Below are positions 7,689 through 15,353 of a DNA stretch of 31,823 nucleotides, in pieces. The first letter of the stretch is position 1; each line of letters starts with the position of its first letter. The DNA comes from Candidatus Tepidiaquacellales bacterium UBA6667 (GTDB lineage: Bacteria > Bacteroidota > Ignavibacteria > Tepidaquicellales > Tepidaquicellaceae). The stretch lies in the NCBI GenBank assembly GCA_002455255.1, contig DKKL01000034.1, positions 35,156 to 66,978 of the forward strand, written 5' to 3'. The translations under genes were made by a program, and so were the position numbers. The notes under the pieces are model-generated. The model was not told where the DNA came from, searched no databases, and saw only the letters and a list, made by a program, of their open reading frames with translations.

Positions 7689-7894
7689 ATTCTGTCTTTT
7701 TTTTCTCTTTTAAAATCATTAACAACACCTTCAAAAATTCCGAGAATATCATCAGGATTTTTCACAGGTGAATAAAATAAACCGTCCCCAAATTCAGTAA
7801 TTTGGAGTTTTTGTCCAGGTTTAAGTTTTAGTTTTTTTCTGATTTCTTTAGGAATTACAACCTGGTATTTGGGTGATACAGTCACTATCGACAT
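7685..7894 (-). CDS. vapB: AbrB/SpoVT-type antitoxin
   Basis: This 69-residue swapped-hairpin DNA-binding protein has the typical N-terminus VTVSPKYQVVIPKEIRKKLK and LKPGQKLQI, which makes the dimeric AbrB fold. The C-terminal tail (SPVKNPDDILGIFEGVVNDF) is likely the segment that wraps the toxin. It precedes the PIN gene with a 4-nt overlap. A promoter whose -10 lies inside a palindrome precedes the ATG, fitting autoregulation by the antitoxin or the complex. ATG start at 7894. Confidence 0.9.
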   Translation of the reverse strand: MSIVTVSPKYQVVIPKEIRKKLKLKPGQKLQITEFGDGLFYSPVKNPDDILGIFEGVVNDFKREKKDRI

Positions 7895-7907
7895 AAATTT
7901 CGTTTTA

Positions 7908-7941
7908 CGATAAATATATCGATAAAGAATTGGTAAGTCAA
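7908..7941 (-). promoter_or_regulatory. vapBC promoter with overlapping operator palindrome
   Basis: TTGACT (7936-7941), a 17-bp spacer, and TATATT (7913-7918) form the best sigma70-like promoter in the window on the minus strand. The palindrome CGATA-AATA-TATCG (7908-7921) covers the -10. The antitoxin ATG lies 18 nt below the -10, so the leader should be only about a dozen nt. Binding of an AbrB-type dimer at the palindrome would block RNA polymerase. Confidence 0.6.
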
Positions 7942-7993
7942 GACATTGATGGATAACTATTTCGAGTTGTTTGAGATAATTAACTTAAGGAAG

Positions 7994-8033
7994 TTGAATC
8001 CTCCCTCTAAATCCCCCTCCAAAGGGGGACTTA
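7994..8033. repeat. Dispersed palindromic repeat, CCCCCTCCAAAGGGGG type, copy 1
   Basis: The consensus AATCCTCCC..TAAAT.CCC followed by TCCAAAGG.GGACTT is shared with 9461-9521 (inside the amidohydrolase gene) and, more distantly, 10148-10180. In this copy TCCCCCT (8012-8018) pairs with AGGGGGA (8023-8029) as a 7-bp hairpin. It lies in the 7895-8195 spacer, which holds no convincing gene. An open frame across it on the plus strand is just read-through of the repeat. Confidence 0.7.
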
Positions 8034-8078
8034 ATGGAATTAACACTATTTACGAGAATACCATAATTATATCAATCC

Positions 8079-8106
8079 TCCCGATTCATTACGAAAGTAT
8101 CGGGAC
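8079..8106. repeat. Dispersed palindromic repeat, TCCCGAT type
   Basis: CCCGAT (8080-8085) pairs with ATCGGG (8099-8104) around a 13-nt loop, followed by ACA. The same arms with a 2-nt loop occur at 9483-9496 and a degenerate form at 2319-2336. The element is preceded by AATCCT like the other repeat family, suggesting that the two travel or recombine together. Confidence 0.6.
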
Positions 8107-8195
8107 AGGTTCAGATAGTCATACAAGGTATAACTTATTTGAAAACAAATAGACTATTAAGAAATCAGATCTATTCATCTATTTTATATCTATTT

Positions 8196-9947
8196 TTAAA
8201 AAACTTTTTTTCCGGAGAGGTAGGTGGAGAGGGGGGATTGGGTGCGGAGGGATTCGGGGTTTAATTGGAATAGGTCTTCGAGGATTAGGAAGTCTGCGGT
8301 TTGACCGATGGAAATTTTGCCTCGCTGGTTTTCAGTAAATGAAGCATAAGCGGAATTTTTTGTGTAACAGGTTATACATTCATCAAGAGGGATGTTATAC
8401 TCAGGCAAAAATCCGTTTTCAAATCCTATGGCTTTTCTCGTCATTGCATAATAAATTGTCTCAAAAGGATTTTCTTCCACGATTGGGAAATCTGTTCCGA
8501 AACAAACCATCGCACCTCTGTCAATCAATTGTTTATAACGATGTGTGGTATGAATTTCTTTATACTTTAATGAAACTGTTTTTGCATCTGAAAATAAATG
8601 TGTGGGCTGAACTGATGCAATTACTCCCAACTGTTTAAATCTGTCAAGGTCTTTATCTATTATATGCTGTACATGTTCAATTCTGTTGCGTGTATTATAA
8701 TTTACTTTTGATGCGGGAAGTGATTCAAAAAAATCAAGCAATTCAGTAACTGCCAAATCCCCTATTGCGTGAACGGAAATTTGATAACCGGCATTGTGAA
8801 TTTCATTTCCGATTTTTGTGAAATCTCCTGAATTCACAAACTCAGTTCTTAATCCGTTTGTGTTTGAGTTGATATAATTATTATGCATTAGAGCGGATTC
8901 ACTTGAGAGTGAGCCGTCGTAAAATGCTTTGAAACCGTTGAATCTTATTTTGTTGCTAAACTTTTCAAATCTATTTTTATACTCATTGATATCATAAAAC
9001 GAGGTGAATGGTAATCGGCTGTCAATAAATAAATCTAATTCGTTTTTTTGCAGAAGCAGTTCAAATATATCCAAATCAAAGGGTAATGTTATATCTGAAA
9101 CTGCCGTAATGCCAAGTGTATGAAGTTTTTTAATTTCTGATTTGAGGTCATCAGCAAGTTGTTCGTTTGACTTCAAAGGAATTGCCGAGAGGACAAATTC
9201 TCTTGCTCTTTCTTTTAGTTCGCCTGTGAATTTACCATTGCTATCAAATATAATTTCTTCTTTTTCAAATTTATCCACACAGTTGATTAGTCCGGATAAT
9301 TCAAATGCTTTTGAGTTTATAAATGCTGAGTGGAAATCGAATCTTGAAATTATTAATGGGATGTCAGGGCATACGGAATCGAGAAAGTTGATATCGGGTG
9401 AGAAGTTGTCCGTTATATTTGAGTCGGAGAAGTAGCCACCGGATATCCAGGTGTATGGGTTAATCCTCCCCGTAAATTCCCTCCCGATGGATCGGGACAC
9501 GCTTCCAAAGGTGGACTTGACGGATATATACTCTCCACCACCGTTTGATAAATCGGGAGTGGGTTGGTTTTTTAGTATGGGATTCTTCGCTTCGCTCAGG
9601 ATGACAGTATTCGCTTCGCTCTCCGAAGGGGCTGGCAGAATGACAGAGGAGTTTAGTTTATTATTCTTTATGAATTTTTTTATTTCGTGTTCAAATTCGG
9701 ATTTTGATTTTGCATATCTTAGATTTAACTCTGAATTTATTTGAGATGCTTTGAATAAATGACAGTGTGCATCAAAGAATGAAGGGATTACGAGTTTTTG
9801 TTTTAGGTTAATTTCGTTTTTTGTATCGGGTTTTTGATTTTCACCTTTGACATATATAATTTTACCGCTGATATCATCAACTGCGAATTCATCTGTGAAT
9901 TTATTTTTACCAAGAAATATTTTACCGTTTTTGAAGAGGGTGATCAT
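8196..9947 (-). CDS. YtcJ-like metal-dependent amidohydrolase with repeat-derived insert
   Basis: The product is an amidohydrolase-superfamily enzyme (Amidohydro_3, YtcJ-like) that would hydrolyse an unknown amide or related substrate with metal in a TIM barrel. Metal and catalytic motifs are present: HxH in FFDAHCHL (His61, His63), HAIGD, RIEHVQH and FGTDFP (Asp486). No signal peptide is seen, so it is probably cytosolic. At 583 residues it is longer than a typical family member. The extra residues, about 98-162, are coded by two kinds of dispersed repeat (9461-9655) and interrupt the region between the first barrel strand and PYTWISGGYF. The frame stays open throughout. ATG start at 9947. 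The intergenic region downstream has no clear terminator. Confidence 0.85.
   Translation of the reverse strand: MITLFKNGKIFLGKNKFTDEFAVDDISGKIIYVKGENQKPDTKNEINLKQKLVIPSFFDAHCHLFKASQINSELNLRYAKSKSEFEHEIKKFIKNNKLNSSVILPAPSESEANTVILSEAKNPILKNQPTPDLSNGGGEYISVKSTFGSVSRSIGREFTGRINPYTWISGGYFSDSNITDNFSPDINFLDSVCPDIPLIISRFDFHSAFINSKAFELSGLINCVDKFEKEEIIFDSNGKFTGELKERAREFVLSAIPLKSNEQLADDLKSEIKKLHTLGITAVSDITLPFDLDIFELLLQKNELDLFIDSRLPFTSFYDINEYKNRFEKFSNKIRFNGFKAFYDGSLSSESALMHNNYINSNTNGLRTEFVNSGDFTKIGNEIHNAGYQISVHAIGDLAVTELLDFFESLPASKVNYNTRNRIEHVQHIIDKDLDRFKQLGVIASVQPTHLFSDAKTVSLKYKEIHTTHRYKQLIDRGAMVCFGTDFPIVEENPFETIYYAMTRKAIGFENGFLPEYNIPLDECITCYTKNSAYASFTENQRGKISIGQTADFLILEDLFQLNPESLRTQSPLSTYLSGKKVF
9461..9521. 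repeat. CCCCCTCCAAAGGGGG-type repeat inside the amidohydrolase gene, copy 2
   Basis: The sequence aligns with 7999-8032. AATCCTCCC..TAAAT.CCC and TCCAAAGG.GGACTT are shared, but this copy is split by about 20 bp containing CCCGATGGATCGGG (9483-9496), a member of the second palindrome family. So one repeat is nested in another, and both lie in a translated frame. On the coding strand it encodes the segment ending SVSRSIGREFTGRIN of the enzyme. Confidence 0.75.
9581..9648. repeat. Tandem degenerate repeat coding VILSEAKNP and VILPAPSESEAN
   Basis: Two adjacent degenerate copies share ATTC..CGCTTCGCTC and AGAATGACAG or AGGATGACAG (about 9581-9607 and 9608-9648). Copy two carries an extra CCGAAGGGGCTGGC. 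From my knowledge, this unit (GTCATyCTGAGCGAAGCGAAGAAT on the other strand) is a common intergenic repeat in environmental Bacteroidota/Chlorobi-type genomes. Here it is translated within the amidohydrolase. Confidence 0.65.
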
Positions 9948-10085
9948 TTTAGGTTTAAACTATTGAAATGTGTTAATGTAATAAATTTAAAAAAATTTAC
10001 GACTAAATTACACTAATTTATTTATAATGGGGTTGGGGTTAACGCTGGAGTTTTCTGCGGGAGTGGTGAAATGTTTGGAGGTGGA

Positions 10086-10130
10086 TTCACCACGAATTTT
10101 CACGAATTAGACGAATTGCACGAATTGAAA
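10086..10130. repeat. ACGAATT-rich dispersed repeat, copy 1
   Basis: TTCACCACGAATT is followed by three more ACGAATT units at 7-11 bp spacing. The same 13-mer starts the element at 15165-15216. It lies in the 9948-10384 region (437 bp), which has no gene that I can support and is almost entirely repeat material. The plus-strand frame across it encodes only low-complexity repeat translation. Confidence 0.6.
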
Positions 10131-10147
10131 TATTTGATTGTAAAATT

Positions 10148-10180
10148 ATCCTCCCCCCAACCCCCCTCCGAAGGGGGCTA
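10148..10180. repeat. CCCCCTCCAAAGGGGG-type repeat, copy 3
   Basis: ATCCTCCC, a C-rich spacer, then CCCCCTCCGAAGGGGGCT follow the layout of copies 1 and 2. The arms can pair as CCCCCT / AGGGGG-like strands. It is more diverged, with CCAACC in place of TAAAT.CC. Confidence 0.55.
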
Positions 10181-10200
10181 CGGGATTGATTTTACGCTGG

Positions 10201-10266
10201 AGTCCTCTGCGAGAGACTCCTGCGGGAGAGGCGAGTCCTCTGCGAGAGACTCCTGCGGGAGAGGTG
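10201..10266. repeat. Tandem duplication of a 33-bp unit
   Basis: Two head-to-tail 33-bp copies, 10201-10233 and 10234-10266, differ only at one position near the end (C/T). Each contains CTCT-GCG-AGAG and CTCC-TGC-GGGAG type small stems. A shorter related sequence with ACGCTGGAGT and CTGCGGGAG.GGTGAAA stands at 10042-10071. There are no unique spacers, so it is not a CRISPR array. Confidence 0.75.
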
Positions 10267-10305
10267 AAAAGGGGGCTTGGAATTGGATTTACGCGGGAGA
10301 GAAGA

Positions 10306-10345
10306 TAGAAATAAAAAAGGCACGAAAAAAAGAATTTTCGTGCCT
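10306..10345 (-). terminator. Rho-independent terminator of the metzincin gene
   Basis: An 11-bp stem pairs 10318-10328 (AGGCACGAAAA) with 10335-10345 around a 6-nt loop. On the minus strand it is followed by TTTTTATTTC. It lies 40 nt past the stop at 10385 and is the clearest intrinsic terminator in the window. Confidence 0.85.
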
Positions 10346-10384
10346 AAGAATTGAGATAATGAAAAATTAATTCCCAAAAAAAAT

Positions 10385-12616
10385 TTATTTTATAAGTATC
10401 ATTCTTTTTGTGTCTGTGAAAAATTCATTTTCTAATCTGTAAAAATAAATTCCGGAAGATAAATTAGTTGCATCAAAATCATATTTATAAACTCCCGGTT
10501 GTAATACCTGATTCACGAGTGTTGAAACGAGTTTTCCGCTAATATCATATATATTCAAAACTGTATTAGAGGTTTTCTGAATTGAAAACTCAATATTGGT
10601 TACAGGATTAAACGGGTTTGGATAATTATTTGCAAGTTCAAATTTATCCGGAATGACAGATGAAATGGAACTTATGCCTACACCATCTCTTTTAAGGATA
10701 ACAACAAATGAGTTTGATGTTATTGAGTCAATTCCGTTATAAGCAGTTGCTGTCCAAATGCAAAGCACAGAGTCATTAACCGTTCCAAGACTTGAAGCAA
10801 GTGAATCAAGAAAACTTTTTCTTATGCTGATTGCAGTGTCAGAACCGGAATTATCAGAAGTGAATATTCTGTCCGTTTGCTGAGAAGCACCACCTTTTCT
10901 GATTTTGAATGCGTAAGTGATAGTCGGATGGTTACCTGCAGAAGTCCAAACAAATTTTTGTGTTTCAGGATTATTACTTGCTGTTATAACTTTTGTAAAA
11001 GTTGGAGGTGATACGGTAGAAATAGAATTTAAATTTAGAATAATTTTAAAAGTCCCTTGTGAAGTATCACCTACAGCAGGATTTGACGAATCAAAAATTC
11101 TAACTTTTGCATTCTGAGTTGAAGACATTACAGGAATTACCCAATTATAATTTCTGGAATTAGCCGGATGATTATTTATAATAGAAGCCCAACTTGAACC
11201 GTTATTAGTTGAATATTCAAGATTAACATTCCCTGTAAGAGAAGTTCCCCACCAGATTGCAAGAGTTTGCCCTGTTCTATAAGTTTCACCACCATCAGGA
11301 TAACCGATTTCAAGAGCAGTTGGAGAAAGTGGAGTTATACATCCTGCAAGCTCTGCACGAATTCTAATCAGCTCACCCGGTTGATCTCCGAAATCTAAAA
11401 TTACAGAACCACCCGGTGATAGATCGCAATAGCTCATAATAGTACCGACTGTTGGTCTTAGTGGACCGTTGTAGCAACCACCTTCAACCTGTTCACAAGT
11501 ATCAATAGGTCCGCCTACCCAAGAACAATTATGAGTATGAGGTGAACCAAAATTATGTCCAATTTCGTGAGCAACTACAACGACATCATAAGAATAATTC
11601 GGAATATTATTTATAGTTCCGTTTAACGTGGCACTTAAGCCATATCCAATACCGCTACTACATAAAGCATTTAAATATGCAATACCGGCAACATCAAGAT
11701 TATTTCTTCTTGTAAGCAGATGAGCAATTACTCTGGAAACACCACCCTGAGTAGTAGCCCATTCATTTGCAAACTGGTTAAGCAAAACGGGTCCTGATGT
11801 GGAAGTATAAGGGTCGGGTGTAGTCCAAGACCTGATATAACCTATTGTAAGTTTTACATTTTCTTCCTTCATATAAATAGCAGAAGTAGCAGCCATAAGT
11901 GCAGTTCCCCAGTTGATAGCATTGGTAGCACCGCCATATACATTATTAGTAAAATGGTCTATATCAACAGCGATAGCGGCATTTAGCATTGTCTGAAAAG
12001 CGTTATCCGGTTTATTAGTTTTGAGTGACTGAATTGTATTTTGTATTTCTTCCGGAACACCAAATATTTCAGAGCCACACTTTAATGCGTTTGTAATTTT
12101 TTTTCTGTTTGACTCACTGAACAGAATATAATTTTCTGTAATATCGGTTTCTTTACCAATTTTTCCTATTACATAAATATCATTATCAGTTTTTACCAAT
12201 CCGACAATTTCATTTTTAAAAAAATTAAGAACCACGAGTGAATTGTTTATATCAGGCAAAACACCTGTATAGGTAATTACGGGATTATCAATTTTTAATG
12301 GTTTATCACCTGTCAAAGTTCTTTCTACAATTTTAACATCAGAAGCATAAACATCAAATCTTTTTAGAATAATAGGCACTGAAGATTTTAAAGAATTTGA
12401 ATTACCGATTGGAATATTTAAAATCAAATCCCGAGATTTTGAATTGTAAACTGAATTGAGTGAATTCCAATTTAGTTTCAAGAATACAGGATTATTAACT
12501 TCTTCATAAATTTCCATTTTCTGAGCATCAATATTATTATCAACAGTGAATAAGTCATTTGCAATTGCAGGATATGCAATCAATACAGTAAAAAACAGAG
12601 AAAGTATTTTTAACAT
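10385..12616 (-). CDS. Secreted metzincin metalloprotease with T9SS sorting domain
   Basis: This 743-residue secreted protease carries the metzincin zinc motif HEIGHNFGSPH at 350-360 (His350, Glu351, His354, His360) and a Met-turn TIMSYC, as in reprolysin/adamalysin-type (M12B) enzymes. An N-terminal signal peptide (LKILSLFFTVLIAYPAIA) and a pro-region of roughly 200 residues precede it. After the protease come a Ser-rich beta domain (YPDGGETYRTGQTLAIWWG), a fibronectin-like segment, and a C-terminal T9SS type-A domain with NYPNPFNP and a final GIYFYRLENE...KRMILIK. It should cross the outer membrane by T9SS. It lies 15 nt downstream of the carboxypeptidase gene on the same strand, so the two are probably cotranscribed, and a terminator follows. 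Confidence 0.92.
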   Translation of the reverse strand: MLKILSLFFTVLIAYPAIANDLFTVDNNIDAQKMEIYEEVNNPVFLKLNWNSLNSVYNSKSRDLILNIPIGNSNSLKSSVPIILKRFDVYASDVKIVERTLTGDKPLKIDNPVITYTGVLPDINNSLVVLNFFKNEIVGLVKTDNDIYVIGKIGKETDITENYILFSESNRKKITNALKCGSEIFGVPEEIQNTIQSLKTNKPDNAFQTMLNAAIAVDIDHFTNNVYGGATNAINWGTALMAATSAIYMKEENVKLTIGYIRSWTTPDPYTSTSGPVLLNQFANEWATTQGGVSRVIAHLLTRRNNLDVAGIAYLNALCSSGIGYGLSATLNGTINNIPNYSYDVVVVAHEIGHNFGSPHTHNCSWVGGPIDTCEQVEGGCYNGPLRPTVGTIMSYCDLSPGGSVILDFGDQPGELIRIRAELAGCITPLSPTALEIGYPDGGETYRTGQTLAIWWGTSLTGNVNLEYSTNNGSSWASIINNHPANSRNYNWVIPVMSSTQNAKVRIFDSSNPAVGDTSQGTFKIILNLNSISTVSPPTFTKVITASNNPETQKFVWTSAGNHPTITYAFKIRKGGASQQTDRIFTSDNSGSDTAISIRKSFLDSLASSLGTVNDSVLCIWTATAYNGIDSITSNSFVVILKRDGVGISSISSVIPDKFELANNYPNPFNPVTNIEFSIQKTSNTVLNIYDISGKLVSTLVNQVLQPGVYKYDFDATNLSSGIYFYRLENEFFTDTKRMILIK

Positions 12617-12631
12617 TTTAATTTTTAAGCT

Positions 12632-15004
12632 TTATTTAATTAATGTCATTTTTTTAGTTTGGAAAAAATTTCCTGAACTAATGGTATAATAATAAATTCC
12701 ACTTGATAAACCTGATGCATTAAAATCGTATTTATAGGTTCCTGCGTTTTTAACTTCATTAACAAGAGTTACCACTTCTTTACCCAGAACATCATAAATT
12801 TTTAAAGTTACAAAATTTCTTTCAGGCAAAGCGAAAGAAATCTGAGTTGATGGGTTAAAAGGATTAGGATAATTCTGATTTAATTCATACTTATCAGGTG
12901 TTTCAGAAGATACAGTTGTTATATTAGTGGGGACAGCGTTATAATTTAGAATTTTAATATTATCAATATATATACCATCATTAACAACACTTCCGTTTGA
13001 CACGAGTGAAAATCTGATTTTCAACTGAGATGAACCGTTTGCAAGTGAAGTAATATCAACTACATCTTTTGTCCAGGTTGTATTTGTTTTGTTATAAAAC
13101 ATTGCCGAGCTCCAAGTAGTGCCGTTATCAGTAGATACATCAAGATATGCATTATCAAGAGTATCAATAGCAAATCTTCTGAAGTAAGAAACTTTTGTAA
13201 CTTTACTTGAAGAAACATTAATAGCATTTGTAAGCGTAAGAGTTCTGTTAGTACTGTTGGTATAATTTCCGGTTGGGCTATCGGCATAAGAATTTGACGG
13301 AGAGTAAGACTGAGTATTAGTGATTGCCCATCCGCCTGATGCAGTCCATCTGCCGGAGATTCCATTTTCTGCACTATCAGCAAACGATTGAACACCACTT
13401 CCTACACACACCCAAATACTTTTTTCCATTACAAGCTGATTATCCTGTCTGATTCTTACATCAACTTCATAAGCAGTATTATTAGTAGCATTCACAGGAA
13501 CTGTAAAATTAACAGTTATGCTGTCATTAGTTGCAGAACCAAAATTTACGAAGTTATGAGAAGGATTTGTAATTGAAAGTCCGGGAGAATTTGAAGAGAT
13601 GCTAACATTAGCAGAAGAAACATTACCCAAACCTTTATTTCTTAAAGAAATTTTCAGAGAACCTGATTCACCGGGTGAGTATGATTCTTTATTCAAGTCT
13701 AATCTTTCAGGGAAAATAAATCCGCCTGAAACCATAGTGAAATAAATATTTGACCAAACACTTAATCTTGCCAAAGGTAAAATTCTTGACTGAGCGGGCC
13801 AGAAGCCGTCAGTTCCAGTTCCGAGTTCAGGAGTCATTGCGAAAATTTTGGAATGACCTGAATCCTGATAATACCAGTCATCTGTAACACCTCTAACGCC
13901 GTAGTTGACCGTTTGGTTTGATCTTCCGGAAGTGTGATGGTTATGGAGAGACATTTGCTCAGACATTTCCTGAAATATTTTTTCATCAGGAGTAGCAACA
14001 TCTTGCCATCCCCAAGGTCTTATATAATAGTTACCATAGGTGTGATAAGATAAAATATTTCTGAAACTTCTTGAATTTACGAAGTTCATCATATTTTGAG
14101 TTTCAGGTTCAGAGAAAGGAGCGACACCTCTGTATGTATCGGATGTTGGGTCAGTAGATGAACCGTTATTTGTTGAATTCCAAAATTGAAATGTTCCAAA
14201 GTTTCTGTTTAAATCAATACCAAATGAGCCACCATTATTTTTTCTGTTTTTTCTCCACATACCGCCTCCGTTTGGATTTGTTGAACGGTTGTATTCATAA
14301 CCATCAGGATTAATAACCGGAGTGATATATAATTCTCTATTGTTCAAGATATAAGTAGCGATAGGGTCGATATTATAATTTTCAAGTAACCAATACATAT
14401 AATACATAAGGTTCATCATACTTAACGGTTCACGAGCGTGAATTAATCCGTGCAGCCAAACTTCAGGTTTTCCGGAAACAGAATTTGGAGTTGAGGATAA
14501 TTTAACTGTCCACATAGGTCTTCCTTCGACAGAATTACCGAGAGAGAATTTTTGAGAAATCAAATTAGGATATTTAATTCTCATTGAATCAAGTTTAGCA
14601 ATAACCTCAGCCAAAGTGAGATATCCCCCCATTGTACCTGAAATGGAGTTATTCAAGAGCGGATAAGAATTAGTTTGAATATTATCAGTTATAATTTTTT
14701 CATTTGCAAGACGGTCTAAATAAAATTTATCCCAATCATCAATTTCAACTTTATAAGAGACACCGGAGCGTTTGAGAAGTTCCATTTCTTTTGAAGACAA
14801 ATAAACCTCAAGAGCATTTTCGTGCTGATGGATATGGTCAAATTCGAGACCTGTTTGTTTAATTTTTAATAAATCATTTTCAGAATTTACAAAAATTTTA
14901 ACAAATGAATATTTTTCAGTATTAGACTGTGAAAAAGCAAAATTCACAGAAACGATAAAAACCAGCATAAAAAATATTACTGATTTAGAAATTTTGAAGT
15001 GCAT
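12632..15004 (-). CDS. Secreted M14 zinc carboxypeptidase with T9SS sorting domain
   Basis: A metallocarboxypeptidase that removes C-terminal residues outside the cell. The start is set at ATG 15004, since MHFKISKSVIFFMLVFIVSV begins a classic signal peptide; an ATG 30 nt upstream is possible. Numbering from 15004, the zinc ligands are His189 and Glu192 (HARE) and His321 (SYHTYGN), and the catalytic Glu393 is in TPELG. Substrate-side motifs NPDGYEYNRS and DLNRNF are present. Domains in order are signal, propeptide, M14, a CARDB-like beta domain, a jelly-roll (MAM/immune-inhibitor-A-like) domain, and the T9SS tail with NYPNPFNP. The 790 residues fit a multidomain secreted enzyme. The metzincin gene follows 15 nt on. 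Confidence 0.92.
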   Translation of the reverse strand: MHFKISKSVIFFMLVFIVSVNFAFSQSNTEKYSFVKIFVNSENDLLKIKQTGLEFDHIHQHENALEVYLSSKEMELLKRSGVSYKVEIDDWDKFYLDRLANEKIITDNIQTNSYPLLNNSISGTMGGYLTLAEVIAKLDSMRIKYPNLISQKFSLGNSVEGRPMWTVKLSSTPNSVSGKPEVWLHGLIHAREPLSMMNLMYYMYWLLENYNIDPIATYILNNRELYITPVINPDGYEYNRSTNPNGGGMWRKNRKNNGGSFGIDLNRNFGTFQFWNSTNNGSSTDPTSDTYRGVAPFSEPETQNMMNFVNSRSFRNILSYHTYGNYYIRPWGWQDVATPDEKIFQEMSEQMSLHNHHTSGRSNQTVNYGVRGVTDDWYYQDSGHSKIFAMTPELGTGTDGFWPAQSRILPLARLSVWSNIYFTMVSGGFIFPERLDLNKESYSPGESGSLKISLRNKGLGNVSSANVSISSNSPGLSITNPSHNFVNFGSATNDSITVNFTVPVNATNNTAYEVDVRIRQDNQLVMEKSIWVCVGSGVQSFADSAENGISGRWTASGGWAITNTQSYSPSNSYADSPTGNYTNSTNRTLTLTNAINVSSSKVTKVSYFRRFAIDTLDNAYLDVSTDNGTTWSSAMFYNKTNTTWTKDVVDITSLANGSSQLKIRFSLVSNGSVVNDGIYIDNIKILNYNAVPTNITTVSSETPDKYELNQNYPNPFNPSTQISFALPERNFVTLKIYDVLGKEVVTLVNEVKNAGTYKYDFNASGLSSGIYYYTISSGNFFQTKKMTLIK

Positions 15005-15034
15005 TTTTAAGTTATAGAAATTTTTAAAAAACAT

Positions 15035-15353
15035 ATATTTAGATTCAAAAACTATACAAAACCTCTATGATTTTCAATACAGATTTGAGTTTACAACAAA
15101 TTATAAGAGACAAATACCATACCGAAAATGAATTCCTAAAAAAAATCCCTAAATCGTTGAAAACTTCACCACGAATTAACACCCCGTAGGGACAAGCGAA
15201 TTTAACGAATTACACAAATGATACGAAAATAATTTATATTTTAAGAAGATTACAATTTGAAATTTTAAATTTGAAATGGGGAACTCTAATAAAAGAATAT
15301 ACATAAGTTCAAATTATATTGCGAAATTTACTATTAATTGTTAATTTTATTAT
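15035..15353. other. Divergent intergenic region with an ACGAATT repeat
   Basis: This 319-bp spacer separates the minus-strand carboxypeptidase from the plus-strand YCF48-like gene and holds no credible gene. A second copy of the ACGAATT repeat starts at 15165 with the same TTCACCACGAATT 13-mer as at 10086. The copy is interrupted by CCCCGTAGGGACAAG at 15183-15197, again as if one repeat were inserted in another. The rest is AT-rich. Weak promoter-like matches exist for both genes: TTGCGA (15319-15324), 17 bp, TAATTT (15342-15347) would place transcription start at the ATG at 15354. Confidence 0.5.

Noticed and set aside
7946..8152. Plus-strand frame of 68 codons between vapB and the amidohydrolase gene
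   Set aside because: Its middle is the translated palindromic repeat (PPSKSPSKGG), it has no recognisable domain or ribosome site, and it overlaps the vapBC promoter neighbourhood.
9451..9744. Plus-strand frame over the repeat insert in the amidohydrolase gene
   Set aside because: It is antisense to a gene with clear metal-binding motifs, and it is open only because repeats lack stops in several frames.
10201..10266. CRISPR array
   Set aside because: Only two units stand directly next to each other with no spacers, and there are no cas genes nearby.
10071..10370. Plus-strand open frame of 99 codons
   Set aside because: It is made of intergenic repeats (ACGAATT units, GGGGG palindrome, 33-bp tandem) with low-complexity translation, and it runs into the terminator of the opposite gene.
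12617..12631. Regulatory site between the two secreted peptidase genes
   Set aside because: The 15-nt gap holds no stem or promoter; the genes are simply adjacent in one unit.
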